A stretch of DNA of 8,105 bases from an uncultured Blautia sp. (lineage in GTDB: Bacteria > Bacillota > Clostridia > Lachnospirales > Lachnospiraceae), in the NCBI GenBank assembly GCA_902476765.1, contig CABSEJ010000145.1, positions 1-8,105 on the forward strand. The letters run 5' to 3'. Positions 1 through 5,740 of the stretch are shown here, in pieces. Numbering within the stretch: position 1 is the first letter of the stretch; the number at the start of each line of letters is the position of its first letter. The notes under the pieces were generated by a model. It did not search any database. It was not told the origin of the DNA and saw nothing but the letters and a program-made list of their open reading frames with translations. The position numbers were made by a program, and so were the translations under genes.

Positions 1-29
1 TTGTACGCTGAAGGTATGAAAACGTTAAT

Positions 30-55
30 AAAAGAACCGCCATTGCAGTTCTTTT
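30..55 (-). terminator. Rho-independent terminator of the ABC transporter operon
   Basis: On the minus strand an 11-bp stem (arms 55-45 and 40-30, with AAAAGAAC pairing to GTTCTTTT) closes on the four-base loop AATG. The 3' arm ends in TTCTTTT and is followed by ATT. One pair is G-U in the minus-strand RNA but would be an A-C mismatch in the plus-strand RNA, so the minus orientation is favoured. It begins 24 bases after the stop codon of the last gene. Confidence 0.8.
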
Positions 56-78
56 ATGGGCAGACCTGTCTCGTTAAT

Positions 79-798
79 TTATATATTTTTGCTTTTTACT
101 GTTAAAAATAATATTCTTATCCAAAACGGTATAAATAGCATAATTGCTATCATGTACCTCCTCATAGTAAAGTTCCCCACTGCTCTGATTTCCGCAATTA
201 AAGAAACTGTATTCGCTATTTCCTCACTCTCTCTATAAAATTCTTTAATTTCATCTACGATATAGTCCACATCCCAAATCCCATCTAAGGGAAGATACTG
301 CTGTGGAATATCAATATAACGAATCATAAGATACCAGACGCCAACAGAGGCCAGATACAGAAATGCACCTAAAAATATTCTTACCGTTGTTTTAAAAATT
401 TTCTGATTCTTGTATTCCGTATATCCTATGACAATATATCCCATAGCTGCCTTCCATGCACAAAGCATGACCAGAAAATAGACACCTGCCAGGAAAAGCT
501 TCCAACTCTGAGACAGCAGACTCTTTATAGAATCCATCTCTATCAGCTGCTCCTCTGAAACAGTTATACCATATTTCTTTCGTATCTCCTCAATGGCTCC
601 ATTCTTATATAAAAGGCTACCGTTCTTCTTTTCTATAATAAGAAAATCCGGTTTTGTCTTTTCTTCTTCATACAGTACAGCTAGAACTCCTCCCGGAAAT
701 TCTCTCTGGATTTTCTCTGTCTTTATAGCGGTAAGTACCGCACATCCTACGGACAGGAGCAGAAAAAATAAAGGCACTATATTTTTTAATATTTTCAT
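79..798 (-). CDS. Membrane protein of unknown function, last gene of the ABC operon
   Basis: This is a 239-residue protein that I do not recognise. Hydrophobic segments lie at about 7-24, 101-126, 139-158 and 215-234, suggesting four membrane helices. Between the first and second is a polar region of about 75 residues, and between the third and fourth an acidic region of about 55 residues. A Cys at 19 follows SVG, a weak lipobox-like context, but the later helices make a simple lipoprotein unlikely. The ATG overlaps the stop of the preceding gene in an ATGA, so the two are probably translationally coupled. Its place at the end of a solute-transporter operon suggests an accessory envelope role, which is inference from position only. 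A terminator follows directly. Confidence 0.8.
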   Translation of the reverse strand: MKILKNIVPLFFLLLSVGCAVLTAIKTEKIQREFPGGVLAVLYEEEKTKPDFLIIEKKNGSLLYKNGAIEEIRKKYGITVSEEQLIEMDSIKSLLSQSWKLFLAGVYFLVMLCAWKAAMGYIVIGYTEYKNQKIFKTTVRIFLGAFLYLASVGVWYLMIRYIDIPQQYLPLDGIWDVDYIVDEIKEFYRESEEIANTVSLIAEIRAVGNFTMRRYMIAIMLFIPFWIRILFLTVKSKNI

Positions 799-1172
799 TT
801 TATCAGCCTCACTTTCTCTCCTTCCTGGAGAGGCTTCAGATAATCCTGGATTACATAACTAGGGCAATCCTTTACCACGATATAATCTTCATATTCTTCC
901 AGGATACAGTCTGATAAAAACATGGCCCGATATTCTATTCCACCCCAGATACTTTCCTTTTCCTGGACTGCCCAGACTCCTTTTCCCAACTGTTCATCTG
1001 TCTGAAGACAGCCTGCAGGAAGATTTGCCACACTAAACATTTCGTCCTGATAATTTGCCCGGACTAACGACACCTGAGGCACTAATATTTCTTCTGCACG
1101 AATGGAAGTCACTGTGCAGAAGCCGAAGCCAAAGAAAACCCACAGGCTAAGCATTAAAATCTTTTTCTTCAT
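795..1172 (-). CDS. Small exported protein of unknown function
   Basis: This is a 125-residue protein with a clear signal peptide: a KKK start, a hydrophobic core at about 5-20, and likely cleavage after SIRA at residue 26. The mature part of about 100 residues contains three Cys (55, 89, 103) and no motif I can name. The ATG is preceded by AAGGAGA with six bases of spacing. It begins 24 bases after the second permease and overlaps the next gene by four bases (ATGA), so it belongs to the same transcript. The pairing with a downstream membrane protein suggests the two act together outside or at the membrane, which is inference. A substrate-related or transporter-accessory role is possible but not shown by the sequence. 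Confidence 0.8.
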   Translation of the reverse strand: MKKKILMLSLWVFFGFGFCTVTSIRAEEILVPQVSLVRANYQDEMFSVANLPAGCLQTDEQLGKGVWAVQEKESIWGGIEYRAMFLSDCILEEYEDYIVVKDCPSYVIQDYLKPLQEGEKVRLIK

Positions 1173-1196
1173 AAATATTCTCCTTACAGTATGAGC

Positions 1197-2048
1197 CTAT
1201 CTGGAAAGGGATACTGAAATTCCCTCTGCCAGCTCTTCATGAAAAAATAGGAAGAGAAGCGTCACCGGCACAAGACTCAAGATGCCGCAGACAAACTGCA
1301 GGGCGAAATTCTCGGTATTTACACTGGCCAGGAAAACGGACAAAGGGTACTGCCAGGGATACTGCAGGAGGACCATGGGCTGTTCCACCATGTTCCAGTT
1401 GTCTACAAACACCAGAATCAGCAAGCTGATAGCTCCCGGCTTTGCCACCGGCAGCAGGATACTTGCAAAAATCCGCAAAGTCCCAGCCCCGTCCAGCCTG
1501 GCCGCCTCCAGTAGCTCCGTGGAAACATTCTGGAAGATTAAGGTCATGAGAAACATTCCAAAAGGCGAAAAAATCCCTGGTAAAATCAGAGCCCACCAGG
1601 TTCCAGTCAGCTTCAGCCAGGAAAGAATCAGGAAATTAGGAAACAAACTCACCTGTACCGGCAATAAAAGAAAGATGACGATGAGAAAGAAGAAGAGCTT
1701 CCATCCCGGAAAATGATACTTGGCAAAAGCCATGCCGCACATACCCCCTATAAGAAGTTGTCCTATTGCGATTATCCCGGCCATTCCAAGACTCTTCCAA
1801 AACTTCATCCAGTATTCCGGCGTATCCAGCATTACATTTCCATAGGCTTCTAAGGTAAAGTGTTCTGGAAACATATGAAAGCCTACGTCAGCCCCCACAC
1901 TCAGAATCCCGCTATAAGCTTCTGTAATCTCTTCCTGTCCCATAAAAGAATTAGTAAAAGAATACAATACGGGAAACAGGATTACCAGGGAAATCAGGAG
2001 AAAACACAGCGTCTTAATGTAAATGGTCAAATTTCTTTTTCTTTTCAT
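1197..2048 (-). CDS. ABC transporter permease, MalG/CUT1-like
   Basis: This is an inner-membrane permease of 283 residues, the usual size for MalG-like subunits of carbohydrate-type (CUT1) importers. Hydrophobic segments lie at about 11-31, 88-107, 117-138, 151-171, 205-222 and 251-270. The EAA loop that docks with the ATPase is clear at 178-204 (EAARLDGAGT followed by LLPVAKPG). I chose the ATG at 2048 because GGAGG and AGAGGAA precede it; the longer frame to 2075 would need a TTG and adds a charged, unconserved-looking stretch. The start lies 35 bases inside the end of the upstream permease gene, suggesting coupled synthesis of the two partners. The substrate cannot be read from the sequence. 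Confidence 0.92.
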   Translation of the reverse strand: MKRKRNLTIYIKTLCFLLISLVILFPVLYSFTNSFMGQEEITEAYSGILSVGADVGFHMFPEHFTLEAYGNVMLDTPEYWMKFWKSLGMAGIIAIGQLLIGGMCGMAFAKYHFPGWKLFFFLIVIFLLLPVQVSLFPNFLILSWLKLTGTWWALILPGIFSPFGMFLMTLIFQNVSTELLEAARLDGAGTLRIFASILLPVAKPGAISLLILVFVDNWNMVEQPMVLLQYPWQYPLSVFLASVNTENFALQFVCGILSLVPVTLLFLFFHEELAEGISVSLSR

Positions 2049-2895
2049 TTCCTCTTTTTCCTCCTTTCCCTGCAAAAAAATTCCTGCTTGGGATACAAGT
2101 TGCTATGAGAATGACAAGAAATATAAACGTAGAAGTTACTGATATTTCCATATAATTCATATTGTTGAAATTATTGGTCATATAGTGCTGAAGCATGTAA
2201 ATACTCTCATGAGGATAATTGCCCCCAATAAGGATTGCTTCACGAAAGCACTTAAAAGCATTCAACAGAGAAATCAAGGTAGCAAACAGAATCATAGGAC
2301 CCAGAAGAGGCAGCCGCACATAACACAGACATTTCCACCTTCCTGCCCCGTCCATTCTAGCCATCTCCATATATTCCTTAGGAATCATAGCAAGACCGGC
2401 TAGGAGCAAAATCACTGCGTATCCTGTATTTTTCCATAGATAGAGAAGTATGAGTATCAGAAAGGCCCAAGAGGAATAAGTCCAGTCCTGACGCTGAAAT
2501 CCCCACTGAATCAGCAGTGTGTTTAGCACACCTCTGGTACCCAAAAAAATCTGTACCACCATCACGGTAGCAGCCACAGGAACCAACATAGGATAGAGAA
2601 GGAGCAGGCGGAAAAACCGGTTTCCCGGAAACTTCTCCGCAAGCAAAAGGGCCAATGTCAGAGATATTACCAGAATCAAAGGTAACACCACCACAAGGAA
2701 CCGTAAAGTATTTCCAACTGCAAGCCAGAACATATGGTTTTCAAAAGTAATCCGGTAGTTTTCCAGGCCAACGAACATGCCTCCATAGCTTACCGATTGC
2801 CACAGAGTCACACCCATAGGCAGTACATAGAAAATCAAAAATCCCAGGACCGCCGGGGCTGCCAGGCAGACCCCTTTCTTTTCCATGCGTTTCAT
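2014..2895 (-). CDS. ABC transporter permease, MalF/UgpA-like
   Basis: This is a 293-residue membrane permease of the MalF/UgpA type, the partner of the MalG-like subunit encoded next. Hydrophobic segments lie at about 11-31, 63-86, 97-118, 142-170, 196-215 and 250-268. The EAA-type loop is at 174-200 (EYMEMARMDGAGRW, then LPLLGP). The start at 2895 follows GGGGGA closely and lies 28 bases after the substrate-binding protein stop. A second Met four codons in is an alternative start. The C-terminus ends in a Lys/Gly-rich tail encoded by the purine-rich stretch that also carries the ribosome binding site of the next gene. Confidence 0.92.
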   Translation of the reverse strand: MKRMEKKGVCLAAPAVLGFLIFYVLPMGVTLWQSVSYGGMFVGLENYRITFENHMFWLAVGNTLRFLVVVLPLILVISLTLALLLAEKFPGNRFFRLLLLYPMLVPVAATVMVVQIFLGTRGVLNTLLIQWGFQRQDWTYSSWAFLILILLYLWKNTGYAVILLLAGLAMIPKEYMEMARMDGAGRWKCLCYVRLPLLGPMILFATLISLLNAFKCFREAILIGGNYPHESIYMLQHYMTNNFNNMNYMEISVTSTFIFLVILIATCIPSRNFFAGKGGKRGNEKKKKFDHLH

Positions 2896-2923
2896 AAAAT
2901 CCCCCCAGCAACTGAAGTTTCAC

Positions 2924-4264
2924 TCATTCCATGACAATATAGCGGATATTGTTATAGAGCATACCTGCCGCTAGTTCTATGTCTTCATCTATCCCCTCCT
3001 TGTCCAGACTAACATAGCCATCTTTCATAAACATATTACTGATTTCTGTTCCTAAATTATCTACCGTACACAAAAATCTGACAGTTGCAGTCTGCCGCAA
3101 TGCATTTGAAAAATTCTGTGCATTTTTAATCGCAGTCTCAGTAGGCTCGCTGGTGCCGCTTTTTATAAGATACCATTTTTCCCATAAATCTTCCCTTACA
3201 GGTATTCCCAATAAATTTAAAACAGTGGCATTCTGATAATAGGCTGTAAAATCTTCATGAGGTAGAGGAAGTCCATCTCTGGAGACAAATTCAGCCTGCC
3301 AAAAAATTCGCAAAAAATCATACGCAAGTTCTGGATTTTTGCAAGACCGTCCTACAGCTCCATAGGAAAGTATTCTTGCTGCAGGCCTACCATCCAAAGT
3401 AACCATAGGAAGGTACTCATATTCTGTGGCCTGTAACTCATCAAGATAAGCTTCAAAAGAATGCAGGCTTTCATATTGCCCGGAAGCAACTATATATTCT
3501 GGAACAAAATTTGACTCATATAAATCATAATTGGCTGCCGCATATCCCAACACATAGGTAATATCCTCTTTAGAAAAATATATTTTTCCTTTCCGATAAT
3601 CAAAGCTATTACCTATCCAGCTTCTGACATCTAGCATAAAACTGTCTGGATGTATATTTTTTAATTTTCCTTCCTTTAACAGCTCTGACAATGGCTGTTT
3701 GCAGTCTTCCATATCAATTGAACTGCCATTTCCATTTTTCTCTGATTTTAGCATGTTTGCGTCAAAGCTGATGGGCAGAATATACTGTTTTCCTTCTATT
3801 TCTCCTGCCTTCATAACTGGTGCAAAACACTTTTTAAAGCTTTCATCACCTGCAATATATTCAGAGACATCCATAAAAACTCCACTGTCAAGTGTCTTAT
3901 TGGCGTCTGGCAGCAATAATGTCTCCTCATCAACAGAAACAAGTCCGCCGTTGCGTTGATATTCTGATAAAATATAGATGTCCATTCCTTTCCCTGTCAT
4001 CAATTCTGTCCGGAGACGTTTACAGACACCAGCCCTTTCGTTCTCATCCTCCGGAATATATGTAACTTGAAAATCAACCGGAGCTTCCCTTTTATTATTA
4101 TAATATTTAATCATGTCTTCAACTATATATTTTATTCTTTCTTCTGTGCAGATTGTGATTGTTTCCGTTTTGGAGTCATTGCTGTTTTTACATGATACGG
4201 TAAAAGAAATAATTGGCAAGGAAAACAACAGTAAATAATGAAATATTTTAATCCTTTTTTTCAT
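2924..4264 (-). CDS. ABC transporter substrate-binding lipoprotein
   Basis: This is a 446-residue extracellular solute-binding protein, inferred from a lipoprotein signal, family-typical length and position just before two CUT1-like permeases. The N-terminus has basic residues, a hydrophobic core (8-23) and Cys25 after FTVS, a slightly unusual lipobox, followed by a polar Ser/Asn/Lys linker. The segment MTGKGMDIYIL near residue 90, GKQYILPISFD near 160 and a late NPELAYDFLRIFW helix fit the pattern of family 1 solute-binding proteins. AGAGGA six bases before the ATG is the ribosome binding site. Parts of the gene look more AT-rich than the permeases. The ligand is unknown; sugar or oligosaccharide is the usual family assignment. 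Confidence 0.85.
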   Translation of the reverse strand: MKKRIKIFHYLLLFSLPIISFTVSCKNSNDSKTETITICTEERIKYIVEDMIKYYNNKREAPVDFQVTYIPEDENERAGVCKRLRTELMTGKGMDIYILSEYQRNGGLVSVDEETLLLPDANKTLDSGVFMDVSEYIAGDESFKKCFAPVMKAGEIEGKQYILPISFDANMLKSEKNGNGSSIDMEDCKQPLSELLKEGKLKNIHPDSFMLDVRSWIGNSFDYRKGKIYFSKEDITYVLGYAAANYDLYESNFVPEYIVASGQYESLHSFEAYLDELQATEYEYLPMVTLDGRPAARILSYGAVGRSCKNPELAYDFLRIFWQAEFVSRDGLPLPHEDFTAYYQNATVLNLLGIPVREDLWEKWYLIKSGTSEPTETAIKNAQNFSNALRQTATVRFLCTVDNLGTEISNMFMKDGYVSLDKEGIDEDIELAAGMLYNNIRYIVME

Positions 4265-4280
4265 AATCTGTCCTCTAAAG

Positions 4281-4324
4281 CGAAAGCACTTACCCTATAA
4301 ATTCTCTCATGGCAAGTGCTTTCG
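4281..4324 (-). other. Strong intercistronic RNA hairpin before the binding-protein gene
   Basis: In the minus-strand RNA, an 11-bp perfect stem (CGAAAGCACTT with AAGTGCTTTCG) is extended by a G-U and two C-G pairs to 14 bp around a 16-base loop. The G-U pair would be an A-C mismatch in the plus-strand RNA, so the structure favours the minus transcript. It sits 23 bases after the small secreted protein gene and 4 bases before the AGAGGA ribosome binding site of the binding protein. Only CTTTAG follows, without a good U run, so it may be a partial terminator, a processing site or an mRNA-stabilising structure rather than a full stop. Confidence 0.65.
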
Positions 4325-4347
4325 GCTATTTGTATGTGTTTACACTC

Positions 4348-4665
4348 TTATGGGCATACCTGCTTAGTTTGTGGTTGATGGCTTGTAATTCTTTGACCGC
4401 ATGATGGACACTGTGTCACAATAGTCATGGTTCTTGTGTATACTAAATCGGCGTGACTGCCATGGTTTACAGCACCTGTAATCGCCCACGGACCATAAGT
4501 TATACTCAATACTGAGGCACTTCCATATCCACATCCTGGGCATGTCCCTAACTGGGCATATGGAACAATTTCCGGACTACCTGAATCTGCTAAAACAGGT
4601 ACTGTACTTGTAAGCATTGCCGTTCCTAAAAGCATTGCAGCTACAACTTTTTTGATTTTTCTCAT
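4348..4665 (-). CDS. Small secreted protein with two CxxC pairs
   Basis: This is a 105-residue protein with a textbook signal peptide: an RKIKK start, a hydrophobic core at about 7-19, and likely cleavage after VLA at 26. The mature chain of about 79 residues has CPGC at 42-45, CPSC at 86-89 and a Cys at 104 next to the C-terminus, plus His at 68, 71 and 96. The spaced CxxC pairs suggest a zinc-ribbon-like or disulfide-bonded fold; neither can be decided from sequence. I chose the ATG at 4665 because AGGAGGT lies seven bases upstream; the in-frame extension to 4737 adds 24 residues that would bury the signal peptide. It has its own strong promoter and is followed by a hairpin and then the transporter operon. 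Function unknown. Confidence 0.82.
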   Translation of the reverse strand: MRKIKKVVAAMLLGTAMLTSTVPVLADSGSPEIVPYAQLGTCPGCGYGSASVLSITYGPWAITGAVNHGSHADLVYTRTMTIVTQCPSCGQRITSHQPQTKQVCP

Positions 4666-4739
4666 AAAGTTACCTCCTTTTCTAATTCTAACAAAATCAT
4701 ACGCTTCGATATAATTTTGCTTAATTATTTTATGCATAT

Positions 4740-4768
4740 ATTTTATCCGGAATATTGATTATTGTCAA
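4740..4768 (-). promoter_or_regulatory. Sigma-A-type promoter of the small secreted protein gene
   Basis: A perfect TTGACA -35 box (4768-4763) and a TAAAAT -10 box (4745-4740) are separated by exactly 17 bases. The predicted start of transcription is near 4733, giving a leader of about 70 bases before the ATG. As no promoter is evident in the 83-base gap before the binding-protein gene, this promoter may also drive the transporter operon by read-through of the hairpin at 4281-4324. A second TTGACA with TAATAA 17 bases on (4803 downwards) lies just upstream and could be a weaker promoter. Confidence 0.72.
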
Positions 4769-4794
4769 TATTATTTATTACATTTAATAATATT
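4751..4794. repeat. Two adjoining inverted repeats over the promoter, candidate operator
   Basis: The first inverted repeat has arms AATATTG (4751-4757) and CAATATT (4766-4772) with an 8-base centre and covers the -35 box. The second has arms AATATTATT (4767-4775) and AATAATATT (4786-4794) with a 10-base centre and lies just upstream, sharing six bases with the first. The decamer TTGACAATAA also occurs twice on the minus strand. The placement suits binding sites of a dimeric regulator, but the region is so AT-rich that some symmetry is expected by chance. Confidence 0.45.
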
Positions 4795-4939
4795 TATTGT
4801 CAATTGCTTCGTTTCTCGTGATTTTTACACAACGTCACTCTACTATAATTCATTCCAATTAAGTCTCTAAGTGCTTTTAGATATTCCTGTCATTTTTACT
4901 ACTTCTGAATCAATATGCCTTTACCTGGGGAGCCGATAA

Positions 4940-5051
4940 GGTGTAAATACCAAAGAATAGCGCAGATAATGTCTCCACTATCTGCGCCATTTCCCTACGC
5001 CTTGAAATATTTACTCCATTTTCTTTCAGCTTTTACTCCAAATTTACACCA
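4940..5051. repeat. Cluster of short TTTAC(A/T)CC repeats
   Basis: Three plus-strand copies occur: TTTACTCCA at 5010-5018 and 5032-5040, and TTTACACCA at 5043-5051. A fourth, inverted copy, GGTGTAAAT at 4940-4948, pairs perfectly with ATTTACACC at 5042-5050. The hairpin at 4960-4987 lies between the outer copies. The function is unknown; a remnant of a mobile element or protein-binding sites are possible. Confidence 0.4.
4960..4987 (-). terminator. Hairpin, possible leuS terminator
   Basis: A perfect 9-bp stem GCGCAGATA/TATCTGCGC surrounds a 10-base loop. On the minus strand it is followed by TATTCTTTGGTATTTA, a moderately U-rich tail; on the plus strand the tail is CATTTCCC. This makes it a plausible though imperfect terminator for leuS, about 200 bases after the stop codon. 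It lies within a group of short repeats, so it could instead be part of a repeated element. Confidence 0.45.
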
Positions 5052-5185
5052 TTTCAAAAATCTGTTACGATATTTTACGGTATTCTATGATACCTTTCCT
5101 TTTAAAAATGTCTGTAAACCTTGATTTCAAGCGAACTTTTCAATATTTCCAAGCACCTTATTCTGTTGTGAGAATTTCTCTCGAA

Positions 5186-5722
5186 TTATTTCATTACAAT
5201 ATTCACAATCTTCTTAGGAACATAAATTTCCTTCACTACATTTCCTGTCAGCTTATCTGCAATAGCCTCTTTTCCTGCTGCAATAGCTTCCTCTTTTGTA
5301 GCCTCTGCGCTGATGCTGATGACAGCTCTTGTCTTTCCGTTAATCTGCACGGGAATTTCGATTTCATCATCCTTCATAGCGTCTTCATCTGCCTCAGGCC
5401 ACTGGGTATGGAAAACAGAATCCTCATGGCCGTATTCCTGCCACAGCTCTTCTGCCACATGAGGTGCAAAAGGCGCTAAAAGCTGTACAAAGGTCTCGAT
5501 AGTCTCCTTGTCGATTCCTCCTGTTTTCTTAGCTAAATCAATCAGCTTATTATTATATTCCATGAAACCGGAAATAACTGTATTCAGGCTGAAACTCTCC
5601 AGACGCTGTGTAATGTCAAATACCAGCTTGTGACGCAGCTTCACCATTTCCTTGCTCTCCGGCACATTGGCTTCTTTGCTGTCCATGGCCAGCTTCCAGA
5701 AACGGTTCAGGAAACGGTACAC
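5186..5722 (-). CDS. leuS: Leucyl-tRNA synthetase, C-terminal part (after the frameshift)
   Basis: This is the last 178 codons of leuS in a frame shifted from the front part. It contains the end of the catalytic body (YRFLNRFWKL), the anticodon-binding helical domain with the conserved LAPFAPHVAEELW at about 85-97, and the small C-terminal domain with VQINGKTRAVI and the typical KKIVNIVMK ending. Together with the front part it would make about 804 residues. The first listed codon is a GTG inside the normal reading frame, which also continues upstream through Gly-Ile-Asp-Gly. No ribosome binding site precedes the GTG, so this is a broken gene end and not an independent gene. The stop is TAA at 5186-5188. 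Confidence 0.88.
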   Translation of the reverse strand: MYRFLNRFWKLAMDSKEANVPESKEMVKLRHKLVFDITQRLESFSLNTVISGFMEYNNKLIDLAKKTGGIDKETIETFVQLLAPFAPHVAEELWQEYGHEDSVFHTQWPEADEDAMKDDEIEIPVQINGKTRAVISISAEATKEEAIAAGKEAIADKLTGNVVKEIYVPKKIVNIVMK

Positions 5723-5726
5723 GCCG

Positions 5727-5740
5727 TCAATACCTGTCGT
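5727..5740 (-). other. leuS: Frameshift in leuS creating a premature TGA
   Basis: The front frame reads Asp-Asp-Arg-Tyr-stop with TGA at 5729-5727. The family expectation is Asp-Asp-Arg-Gly-Ile-(Asp/Glu)-Gly-Val-Tyr-Arg-Phe. The sequence reads AGGTATTGAC; adding two G to give AGGGGTATTGAC restores the full match. The change is therefore a net loss of two bases (or gain of one), possibly contraction of a G run. It could be a sequencing error or a true mutation. Confidence 0.85.

Larger units (their letters stand above)
4666..5185. other. 520-base intergenic region between leuS and the small secreted protein gene
   Basis: I find no convincing gene here. From the leuS side it contains a 9-bp-stem hairpin (4960-4987), a cluster of TTTAC(A/T)CC repeats (4940-5051), a very AT-rich pair of inverted repeats (4751-4794), a consensus promoter (4740-4768) and an mRNA leader of about 70 bases. 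A 69-codon plus-strand frame (4915-5124) has no ribosome binding site or recognisable domain. The remaining parts (about 4804-4939 and 5052-5185) show nothing I can name. Confidence 0.6.

Noticed and set aside
2049..2075. A TTG start nine codons upstream for the second permease
   Set aside because: The added residues are encoded by the purine-rich ribosome binding region itself. The ATG at 2048 is better placed.
4666..4737. A 24-codon extension of the small secreted protein
   Set aside because: It would place a clear signal peptide internally and lies in the predicted 5' leader. The AGGAGGT before 4665 fixes the start.
4915..5124. A 69-codon plus-strand reading frame in the intergenic region
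   Set aside because: There is no ribosome binding site, promoter or recognisable domain, and it runs through the hairpin and short repeats.
5171..5184. Small GAGA/TCTC hairpin straight after the leuS stop
   Set aside because: It has only four base pairs and no U run, so it is too weak for a terminator.
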